From contig CASEFF010000184.1 in the NCBI GenBank assembly GCA_949287115.1, positions 1 through 6,791 on the forward strand: a DNA stretch of 6,791 nucleotides. The letters are read 5' to 3'. The notes beneath the pieces are model-generated. The model had not been told where the DNA came from, ran no database searches, and was given only the letters and a program-made list of their open reading frames with translations. Source of the DNA: an uncultured Bacillota bacterium (lineage in GTDB: Bacteria > Bacillota > Clostridia > Peptostreptococcales > Anaerovoracaceae). Below, in pieces: positions 1 through 5,873 of this stretch (positions are counted from its first letter, which is position 1; each line of letters opens with the position of its first letter). The translations under genes and the position numbers were made by a program.

Positions 1-487
1 TATCTCGTCAATATCCATATCACGCGATTTCATTCTCCTCGCGATCTCATGCTGCTCTTTTAGTGCGCCTTGAGATATCCCCTTATTCATCCCCTCTTTT
101 ATTCCCTCTTTTATACCTTTTTCAATCCCTTTATTCATCCCCTCCTGCAGACCGCGCTCATATCCGTCGTTCTCCCTTATCGCTTCACATTCCTCTAGTC
201 AGCTCGATATTGATAAAATCCATGATATCACCACCGTTCTTCTTCAGGAATTCATACAGTATCCCTTCATCGAGACACTCTCTGACCGTTTCCTCAACAG
301 CCTCTTTGATACTCCTGTCTCTCTTCTTGTCTCTTATCTTCTGTATGAATATGCTGTATTCACGGAGAGTCCTGCTCTTTTCAAGGATCTCCGCTCCCTT
401 ATCGTAATTGACATTGATGACCTTTATTCTGGCTTCTATCGATATTTTATCACATTTTACGACGAATGCATCTGATTCTTCTCCCGT
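1..487 (-). pseudogene. Rpn/PD-(D/E)XK nuclease family remnant (C-terminal part, frameshifted)
   Basis: Read on the minus strand, 487 to 185 is open without any usable start codon. It encodes a segment resembling the C-terminal half of the Rpn recombination-promoting nuclease / transposase-like family: SDAFVVK, then IKVINVNYDKGAEILEKS, LREYSIFIQKIRDK, and ECLDEGILYEFLKKNGGDI. The frame ends at a TGA (187-185) straight after DFINIELTRGM. Moving one frame at about 193 restores the expected continuation, EECEAIRENDGYERG, then a G-[IM]-x-x repeat tail and EIARRMKSRDMDIDEI, open to the window edge. Compared with the expected Arg-Glu-Glu codons, two bases (AG) seem to be lost from a short AG run. 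The N-terminal nuclease domain is missing: an in-frame TGA stands at 490-488 and the zinc-ribbon gene's promoter region follows. Family members act in RecA-independent recombination; this copy should be inactive. The family call comes from recognised sequence patterns only. A sequencing error could explain the frameshift but not the missing 5' half. Confidence 0.72.
58..141 (-). repeat. Seven 12-nt units encoding a G-[IMA]-x-x tetrapeptide repeat
   Basis: In the restored frame of the nuclease remnant, seven consecutive 12-base units encode GMNK, GIEK, GIKE, GIKE, GMNK, GISQ and GALK. The two GMNK units lie inside identical 14-base copies (TTATTCATCCCCTC on the plus strand) at 83-96 and 131-144, exactly 48 bases or 16 codons apart. 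Glycine-rich charged repeats of this sort are usual in the C-terminal tails of Rpn-like proteins and probably form an extended helix or coiled coil. The near-identity of units suggests growth by slippage or unequal recombination. Confidence 0.75.
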
Positions 488-525
488 TCACCACATACAT
501 ACCCCGCCGTTTTCACCTTCAAAGG

Positions 526-531
526 TATAAT
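526..531 (+). promoter_or_regulatory. Candidate -10 element (TATAAT) for the zinc-ribbon gene
   Basis: A perfect TATAAT lies 24 bases upstream of the chosen ATG at 556, so a transcript starting near 538 would carry a short leader containing the AAAGGAG site. No good -35 hexamer is found at 16-18 bases upstream, where the sequence is C-rich (ACCCCGCC), so this is a weak or activator-dependent sigma-A promoter at best. The call rests on the -10 match and its position alone. Confidence 0.4.
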
Positions 532-540
532 ATAGGTATG

Positions 541-547
541 AAAGGAG
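541..547 (+). promoter_or_regulatory. Ribosome binding site AAAGGAG fixing the start at 556
   Basis: AAAGGAG is followed by eight bases and then ATG at 556. It decides against the in-frame ATG at 538, which lies upstream of this site and would have no ribosome binding site of its own, and against the ATG at 466, which lies upstream of the candidate -10 element. Confidence 0.8.
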
Positions 548-555
548 TGACGTTC

Positions 556-1146
556 ATGGCACTTATCAGATGTCCGGAATGCGGACGCGAAATATCGCAG
601 TATGCGGAAAAATGCCCCAACTGCGGATGGCCTGTGAGATATGAAGATCAGAACGCATACGGCCACGGGCAGCAGAACGATTCCCGGCAGCAAAACGATT
701 ACCGGACGCAAAGCGGTCAATCGCAAAGACAGGGAAGCCCTTCCCGGACTCAGGACATAAAGAAAAATAAAAATCACGGAAAACGAAGAGGTTCAGGCTT
801 ATCTGCCCCCAGGATGCCTCATACATCGGGAAGAAAACGGGTCGTACACAAAACAAAGAACAAAGGAAACACCGCCGGCACAGTATTCATATCCGTTATC
901 ATAACGCTGCTGATACTTGTGATGCTGGCCGTCGGAGCATATTTATACTTTTTTGTCTACGGTGAAAAAGATAACGATTACGATCGGGATACTCAAATAG
1001 AACAGACCCAACAGATAGAAGAGAACGTACAGGAGCCGACGGAAGCGGCGCCGGAGGGTACCCCGTCCGATAACGCTCCAGCAGACGGATCATCCGATGG
1101 AGCAGCTACCGCTCCCGATGCGGACGATCCCGCACTACAGCAGTAA
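556..1146 (+). CDS. Membrane-anchored zinc-ribbon protein, function unknown
   Basis: The 196-residue product starts with a compact zinc ribbon: CPEC at 6-9 and CPNC at 20-23 give a four-cysteine site typical of the zinc_ribbon_2 type. Residues about 30-65 are polar and rich in Gln, Asn, Ser and Gly, with QQND(S/Y)R repeated near 39-50. Residues 66-105 are strongly basic (KKNKNHGKRR, GRKRVVHKTKNK). One hydrophobic helix covers about 108-135. The tail, 136-196, is acidic and rich in Glu, Asp, Ala, Pro and Gln. By the positive-inside rule the ribbon and basic linker are cytoplasmic and the acidic tail is outside. Proteins of this layout are common and mostly uncharacterised in clostridia; the ribbon could bind nucleic acid or protein, but nothing here decides between them. 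The gene stands alone, divergent from the nuclease remnant and convergent with pfkA. I am confident it is a real gene because of its ribosome binding site, ribbon and topology, and not confident of any function. Confidence 0.88.
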   Translation: MALIRCPECGREISQYAEKCPNCGWPVRYEDQNAYGHGQQNDSRQQNDYRTQSGQSQRQGSPSRTQDIKKNKNHGKRRGSGLSAPRMPHTSGRKRVVHKTKNKGNTAGTVFISVIITLLILVMLAVGAYLYFFVYGEKDNDYDRDTQIEQTQQIEENVQEPTEAAPEGTPSDNAPADGSSDGAATAPDADDPALQQ

Positions 1147-1157
1147 ACATCCGTACC

Positions 1158-1183
1158 AAACCGGCAGGATATCCTGCCGGTTT
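1158..1183. terminator. Perfect 26-bp palindrome, probable bidirectional terminator
   Basis: The half-site AAACCGGCAGGAT is followed by its exact reverse complement, giving an RNA stem of about 11 bp with a four-base loop. It sits 11 bases after the stop of the zinc-ribbon gene and 25 bases beyond the pfkA stop, just where a shared terminator for two convergent genes is expected. The A and T ends supply only short U runs (TTTATC reading right, TTTGGT reading left), so termination may be imperfect in either direction. A protein-binding operator is less likely at a convergent 3' junction. Confidence 0.65.
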
Positions 1184-1208
1184 ATCACGTCTTGAAATAT
1201 CCTGCTCT

Positions 1209-2168
1209 CTACGCCAGCGTCTCCGCTATCTCGTAGAGATCCTTTCTGAATTCGCTTTTCATTGCCAGAGCCTCAGCCAGATCGTATGCGATGATCTCGC
1301 TGCCGCTTATGCCGACGGCTTTGCTCGGTTCATCATCGAACAGCAGCTTCACGGCTTTCGTCGACATCATGCTGGCCAGCATCCTGTCACGCCCCGAAGG
1401 CGTACCTCCGCGCTGTATATATCCCGGCACCACGAAACGGGCTTCTCTGCCCGTCATCTCCTCAACGACAGAGGCCAGCTCGCGCGAGCTGATGTTCACA
1501 CCTTCTGCCTTCACTATGATGCTATGGAGTTTTCCCGACTGCTGTCCTCTCAGCACCCTCCTGCAGACCATGTTTATATCAGGCTCAACTTCGGGCACCA
1601 GTATGACGTCGGCACCTCCCGCAAGGCCTGCGTAAAGGGCTATGTCACCGCAGTTACGCCCCATGACTTCCACTATGGTCGTCCTCTCGTGAGCCGAAGC
1701 CGTGTCCCTCAGATTCGATATCATCCCCAGCACCGTGTTGACGGCGGTATCAAAACCTATGGTGTAATCGGTATATGCAAGATCGTTGTCTATCGTCCCC
1801 GGCACACCCATGACCGTTATCCCCAGCCTGTCGAGATCAAGACCTCCGTGGAACGACCCGTCTCCGCCTATTATCACAAGACCTTCTATACCGAATGTCC
1901 TGAGTATATCGACCGCGTGTTTCTGTCCTTCCGGCGTCCTGAACCGTTCGCTCCTGGCCGTCCTCAGTATCGTCCCGCCGCGCTGCAGTATGTCACCGAC
2001 CGAATGCCATTCCATCTTTTCTATCTCGCCGTCGAGAAGTCCTTCATATCCCCGTTCGATGCCGTATACCTCCATGTCCATGGAAAGGCCCGTCCTTACG
2101 GCAGCCCTCACGGCTGCGTTCATGCCCGGCGCATCGCCGCCGCTCGTCAGAACTCCTATACGCTTCAT
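1209..2168 (-). CDS. pfkA: ATP-dependent 6-phosphofructokinase
   Basis: PfkA phosphorylates fructose 6-phosphate to fructose 1,6-bisphosphate with ATP, the committed step of glycolysis, in the cytoplasm as a homotetramer. The 319-residue length is normal for the bacterial enzyme. Visible motifs match the E. coli numbering closely: GVLTSGGDAPGMNAA at 5-19, R72, GGDGS at 101-105 with G104 marking an ATP rather than pyrophosphate user, PGTIDND at 123-129 with catalytic D127 and D129, ERTT with R162, MGR at 169-171, and E222. IQRGG at 251-255 carries the substrate-binding Arg253. In the effector site R21, R25, R154, D187 and K213 are kept, but position 54 is Trp and 211 is Ser. The position equivalent to His249 is Tyr250, after a one-residue insertion. 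The gene lies 12 bases after dnaE in the same direction and shares its transcript. The usual downstream partner pyk is absent; a palindrome and a convergent gene follow instead. The start is fixed by AGGAGG seven bases ahead of the ATG. Confidence 0.98.
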   Translation of the reverse strand: MKRIGVLTSGGDAPGMNAAVRAAVRTGLSMDMEVYGIERGYEGLLDGEIEKMEWHSVGDILQRGGTILRTARSERFRTPEGQKHAVDILRTFGIEGLVIIGGDGSFHGGLDLDRLGITVMGVPGTIDNDLAYTDYTIGFDTAVNTVLGMISNLRDTASAHERTTIVEVMGRNCGDIALYAGLAGGADVILVPEVEPDINMVCRRVLRGQQSGKLHSIIVKAEGVNISSRELASVVEEMTGREARFVVPGYIQRGGTPSGRDRMLASMMSTKAVKLLFDDEPSKAVGISGSEIIAYDLAEALAMKSEFRKDLYEIAETLA

Positions 2169-2175
2169 ATCATAT

Positions 2176-2181
2176 CCTCCT
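2176..2181 (-). promoter_or_regulatory. pfkA ribosome binding site touching the dnaE stop codon
   Basis: On the minus strand the order is dnaE stop TGA (2183-2181), AGGAGG (2181-2176), seven bases, then the pfkA ATG (2168-2166). The last base of the stop is the first base of the AGGAGG. Ribosomes finishing dnaE therefore occupy the site where pfkA initiation happens, an arrangement expected to give translational coupling. Confidence 0.9.
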
Positions 2182-5100
2182 CAGCCCTTATAATTTTCCT
2201 CTCCCACTATATCCGTTATCTTCCTGCGAAAATCGTCATCGGGATCGACCCACAGCTCCTTTTCCGTCCTGAAAGAGCCGCCTGTCGGCATATATACTAT
2301 CGCCTGATACGACCCTCTGTGCTCCGCCATGATCCGCCTTATGCGGTCTATCATATCGGAAGTGTCTCCCGCAGGCAGTTTTATCTTGACGAGGCCTTCC
2401 GGCCTGTCATCCTCGTGAGCCATTCCCCTTATGTCGGTGATCCTGTCGGCCAGCAGCTTCGGCACTTCTCCTTCCTTGAAGTTTATCGTACCTGCGATAG
2501 CCACTATGCTGTCTTCATATATAAGCTTCCCGTACTTCTCATATACGTTGGGGAACACCACGACCTCGACGGTACCGTAAAGATCCTCCATGTCAACGAA
2601 GGCCATCATCTTGTTGTTCTTCGTCACGAGGTTTTTCTTTCCTGCTATTATGCCGGCCATCACCGCATGCATGCCGTCCGTAACGAAGCTGTGGGCCTCT
2701 CCGCTGGCCTCGCTCTCAAGGACTTCCTCCAGATCCTGCGATGTCACCGTCACCGATTTTTTTATCACGCTCTCGTACTCTCTGAGAGGATGCTCCGTGA
2801 TGTATACTCCCAGCATCTCCTTTTCCTGAGCGATCAGTATCTCCCTGTCAAAATTTCTGACATCCGGGAGGCTTCTCATGGTACTGCTTTCTTCCATCGC
2901 ATCGGCGTTGGTCTGGAACAGCGACAGCTGTCCGTCTATCGTGTTCTTCGCATTGCTCTGTGCCGATTCGATCAGGCTTTCATATACGGCCATGTGCGCC
3001 GCCCTGTTTTCATCGAAGCAGTCGAGAGCACCGGCCTTTATGAGGCTTTCCAGCGCCTTTTTATTGATCTGATGTATGTCTATATTGTCGATGAACCTGA
3101 ATATGTCGTCAGGCTTGCCCTTTTCCTCCCTTGCCTTTATTATGGCATCTATCGGTCCTTCGCCTACGTTCTTGACTCCCATGAGCCCGAACCTTATCCT
3201 TCCGTCCACCACGGAAAACTTCTTGCCGCTCTCGTTGACGTCGGGAGGCAGCACCTCTATGCCCATCTCGGTACAGTTCCTTATGTACTTGGCCGTGGAC
3301 GCCGCATCGCCCATGACGCTCGTCAAAAGCGCCGCCATGAACTCCACCGGATAGTGAGCCTTGAGGTACCCCGTCTCATAGGCCACGACCGCATACGCGG
3401 CAGCGTGCGACTTGTTGAAGGCGTACTCCGCGAAGCTGACCATCTGGTTGAATATCTCCTCCGCCGTCTCCCTCGGCACGCCGTTCCTGACACATCCGGC
3501 TATCTCAACTGTACCGTCATCAGCCGTCTTGCCGTTTATGAAGTACTCCTTTTCCTCCAGCATCACGTCCATCTTCTTCTTGCTCATGGCACGTCTGACA
3601 AGATCCGATCTGCCGTAGGAATATCCGCCCAGATCCCTGACTATCCTCATGACCTGTTCCTGATACACCAGACACCCGTATGTCACCGAAAGTATCGGTC
3701 TGAGACTTTCGTGAAGGTACTCTATGGACTCGGGATGCTTCTTGTTCTCTATGTAATCCGGTATCGATGCCATAGGACCCGGCCTGTAGAGGGATATCCC
3801 CGCGACTATGTCCTCAAAGCAGTCGGGCTTAAGGTTTTTCATGAACTGGGTCATGCCGCCGCTTTCCAGCTGGAATATACCCTGGGTGTTTCCCTTCGCT
3901 ATGATCTCGTAAACTGCAGGATCGTCGTATTCCATAGAGGAAAAGTCGATCTTCACACCGTGGTTTTCCTCTATCATCTCCAGCGCATCCCTTATGATCG
4001 TCAGGTTCCTGAGCCCCAGAAAGTCCATTTTCAGAAGCCCCAGCTCCTCTATGGTCGTCATGTTGAACTGGGTGGAAAGGCCCTTATCGGCAAGGTACAG
4101 CGGTACGTACTCGTCTATGTTCTCCTTTGAGATCACCACGCCTGCCGCATGAGTCGATGCGTGGCGGGGCATCCCCTCTATGGCCCTCGCCATATCTATG
4201 ACCTTTCTCGTCGTCTCTTCGCTGTCGTATTTTGCCTTGAGTTCCGGACTCATCTCGAGAGCCTTGTCTATGGTCATCTTCAGTGAAAACGGTATGGCCT
4301 TGGCGATGGCATCCGTTTCCGGATAGCTGACGTTCAGCACCCTGCCGACGTCCCTGACCGCCTGCTTTGCCTTCATCGTTCCGAAAGTTATTATCTGGGA
4401 GACCCTGTCCTCGCCGTACTTTTCGATGACGTAGTCGATGACCTCTCCGCGCCTTTCGTAGCAGAAATCTATGTCTATATCCGGCATGCTGACCCTTTCC
4501 GGATTGAGAAATCTCTCGAAGATCAGCCCGTTCTTTATCGGGTCTATATCCGTTATCCTCAGCGTGTATGCCACAATGCTGCCCGCCGCAGATCCGCGTC
4601 CGGGTCCCACCATTATTCCTTTGTTCTTCGCGTAGTTTATGAAGTCCCATACTATCAGGAAATACTCGACGTAGCCCATGTTCTCTATGGTGGACAGCTC
4701 GTAATCCAGTCTCTCCTTCAGCTCGCCCCACGCCTTTTCGTCGCTGCCGGCGTATCTCGCCGCAAGGCCCTCCTCACACAGCTTCCTGAGGTATTCGCTG
4801 TTGCTCATGCCGTCGGGCGCCGTAAAATCCGGCAGGTGGAGCTGCCCGAACGTAAACGTCACGTTACAGCGCTCCGCTATCTTTGCCGTATTGTCGCAGG
4901 CCTCCGGAGTATTGGAAAATATCTTCCTCATCTCGTCTTCCGACTTGAGGTAGAACTGATCGTTGGAAAAACGCATCCTGTCTTCCTCGTCTATCGTCGT
5001 TCCCGTCTGTATGCACATCAGCACGTCCTGTGCCGCCGCGTCTTTCCGTCTCACGTAATGTACGTCGTTGGTAGCCACGAACGGTATACCTGTCTCCTCA

Positions 5101-5678
5101 TGGAGCTTTTTCATGTACGGCAGTATACGCGCCTCTTCTTCAAGGCCCTGATCCTGGAGCTCAAGGAAAAAATTGTCCTCGCCGAAGATATCCCTCATCT
5201 CCAGCGCTTCGCGCTTTGCCCCGTCATAATCGCCGTTGAGCAGCCTGTGCTGCACCTCACCCGCAAGGCATGCCGACAGAGCGATTATCCCATCGCTGTA
5301 CCTGCGCAGCAGATCCTTGTCCGTGCGCGGTTTGTAGTAAAAGCCGTGACGGTACGCCTCGGAAACTATCTTCATCAGGTTCTTATACCCTTCGTTGTTC
5401 TCGGCCAGCAGTACGAGATGTCCCATGTGCTTGTCCTTCTCGGCATCCTTGTCGAACAGCGTCCTTGCCGCCGTATACACCTCGCATCCGATGACGGGTT
5501 TTATCCCCTGCTTCAGACACTCCCTGTAAAAATCTATAACGCCGAACATCACTCCGTGATCCGTGATGGCCAGGGAGTCCATTCCCAGCTCCTTTGCCCT
5601 CGCAACGATATCGCCTATGCGCGAAGCTCCGTCCAGCAGACTGTATTCAGTATGTACATGAAGATGTGTAAACGCCAT
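2181..5678 (-). CDS. dnaE: DNA polymerase III alpha subunit, DnaE type
   Basis: This 1165-residue C-family replicative polymerase extends DNA at the fork. Domains in order: PHP domain (about 1-275) with HLHVHTEYSLLDG at 5-17, TDHG at 39-42, E66, H87, C137 and NDVH at 204-207, so the metal-ligand set appears complete; palm with GRGSAAGS at 360-367 and the catalytic aspartates in PDIDIDF at 399-405 and KMDFLGLR at 550-557 (D552); fingers with RPGPM at 632-636, YQEQVMR at 672-678 and AFNKSHAAAYA at 753-763; a helix-hairpin-helix region near 829-885 (GLMGVKNVGEGPI); a consensus beta-clamp motif QLSLF at 917-921; an OB fold at about 1006-1085; and a C-terminal domain from 1094 ending near WVDPDDDF and the IVGEEN segment. 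There is no inserted DEDD exonuclease, which separates it from PolC. In PolC-bearing Firmicutes, DnaE works alongside PolC in primer extension and lagging-strand work; whether PolC exists here is not visible. The ATG has a weak AAGGA (5694-5690) 11 bases upstream, and the N-terminus fits the family. pfkA follows directly. Confidence 0.98.
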   Translation of the reverse strand: MAFTHLHVHTEYSLLDGASRIGDIVARAKELGMDSLAITDHGVMFGVIDFYRECLKQGIKPVIGCEVYTAARTLFDKDAEKDKHMGHLVLLAENNEGYKNLMKIVSEAYRHGFYYKPRTDKDLLRRYSDGIIALSACLAGEVQHRLLNGDYDGAKREALEMRDIFGEDNFFLELQDQGLEEEARILPYMKKLHEETGIPFVATNDVHYVRRKDAAAQDVLMCIQTGTTIDEEDRMRFSNDQFYLKSEDEMRKIFSNTPEACDNTAKIAERCNVTFTFGQLHLPDFTAPDGMSNSEYLRKLCEEGLAARYAGSDEKAWGELKERLDYELSTIENMGYVEYFLIVWDFINYAKNKGIMVGPGRGSAAGSIVAYTLRITDIDPIKNGLIFERFLNPERVSMPDIDIDFCYERRGEVIDYVIEKYGEDRVSQIITFGTMKAKQAVRDVGRVLNVSYPETDAIAKAIPFSLKMTIDKALEMSPELKAKYDSEETTRKVIDMARAIEGMPRHASTHAAGVVISKENIDEYVPLYLADKGLSTQFNMTTIEELGLLKMDFLGLRNLTIIRDALEMIEENHGVKIDFSSMEYDDPAVYEIIAKGNTQGIFQLESGGMTQFMKNLKPDCFEDIVAGISLYRPGPMASIPDYIENKKHPESIEYLHESLRPILSVTYGCLVYQEQVMRIVRDLGGYSYGRSDLVRRAMSKKKMDVMLEEKEYFINGKTADDGTVEIAGCVRNGVPRETAEEIFNQMVSFAEYAFNKSHAAAYAVVAYETGYLKAHYPVEFMAALLTSVMGDAASTAKYIRNCTEMGIEVLPPDVNESGKKFSVVDGRIRFGLMGVKNVGEGPIDAIIKAREEKGKPDDIFRFIDNIDIHQINKKALESLIKAGALDCFDENRAAHMAVYESLIESAQSNAKNTIDGQLSLFQTNADAMEESSTMRSLPDVRNFDREILIAQEKEMLGVYITEHPLREYESVIKKSVTVTSQDLEEVLESEASGEAHSFVTDGMHAVMAGIIAGKKNLVTKNNKMMAFVDMEDLYGTVEVVVFPNVYEKYGKLIYEDSIVAIAGTINFKEGEVPKLLADRITDIRGMAHEDDRPEGLVKIKLPAGDTSDMIDRIRRIMAEHRGSYQAIVYMPTGGSFRTEKELWVDPDDDFRRKITDIVGEENYKG

Positions 5679-5746
5679 ATCCTATCCGTTCCTTATCTGT
5701 ATCTGTGTGATCATGGGCCGGGGACATGCCCCTTCCGCTATGTTCA

Positions 5747-5752
5747 ATTATA
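5747..5752 (-). promoter_or_regulatory. Candidate -10 element (TATAAT) for the dnaE-pfkA operon
   Basis: On the minus strand TATAAT lies 68 bases ahead of the dnaE ATG, within GAGGTATAATTGAAC, in the only intergenic space upstream of the operon. The -35 position, 17 bases further up, reads ATATAT and is a poor match. Transcription from here would give a leader of about 60 bases carrying a four-base-pair GGGG/CCCC mini-hairpin (5720-5732), too small to call a regulator. Confidence 0.45.
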
Positions 5753-5861
5753 CCTCAAACGACGGCGATATATATGAAAAATTTTATACTAATTTTTTAC
5801 CGTCAAAACACATTTTACCACTTCCAAACTCAGTATAAATAGAGTAGAATAAAGAGGATTT
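5753..5861. other. AT-rich core of the divergent intergenic region
   Basis: Between dnaE (minus) and the wall-enzyme gene (plus) there are 195 bases with no gene. The middle, roughly 5769-5860, is very AT-rich, with A and T runs such as GAAAAATTTTATAC near 5776 and AATTTTTTAC near 5791, and is likely an easily melted or bent promoter region serving both sides. I see no operator palindrome, riboswitch or small RNA in it. Confidence 0.5.
5822..5850 (+). promoter_or_regulatory. Weak candidate promoter for the wall-enzyme gene
   Basis: TAGAAT at 5845-5850 (five of six bases of the -10 consensus) has TTCCAA at 5822-5827 (three of six of the -35 consensus) with a 17-base spacer. Transcription would start near 5857, shortly before the AAGGAG ribosome binding site. 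A second possible -10, TATAAA at 5834-5839, has no better -35. The exact promoter is uncertain; only the general location is supported. Confidence 0.3.
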
Positions 5862-5873
5862 GAAGGAGAGGTT

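Noticed and set aside
185..200. Programmed frameshifting in the nuclease remnant
   Set aside because: No slippery heptamer or stimulating hairpin is visible at the junction, and the missing 5' half already shows that the gene is dead.
63..407. A 114-codon plus-strand frame, rich in Ser, Leu and Phe
   Set aside because: It is the complement of the nuclease remnant and its repeat tail, has no ribosome binding site, and shows no domain pattern.
1524..4130. An 868-codon open frame on the plus strand opposite pfkA and dnaE, with a similar one at 4836-5777
   Set aside because: Both lie exactly codon-on-codon opposite the real genes. A stop there needs TTA, CTA or TCA in the sense genes, codons this organism avoids in them. 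The translation is low in recognisable domains and rich in His, Tyr and Arg, as expected of a shadow frame.
4084..4731. A 215-codon minus-strand frame inside dnaE
   Set aside because: It is out of frame with the conserved polymerase palm, which is clearly the real product, and has an Arg/Gly/His-rich shadow composition.
5720..5732. Hairpin-type regulator in the dnaE leader
   Set aside because: The stem is only four G-C pairs with a five-base loop, and there is no conserved riboswitch or T-box sequence around it.
5783..5806. TTGACG and TATAAA as a dnaE promoter on the minus strand
   Set aside because: The spacer is only 12 bases, too short for a sigma-A promoter.
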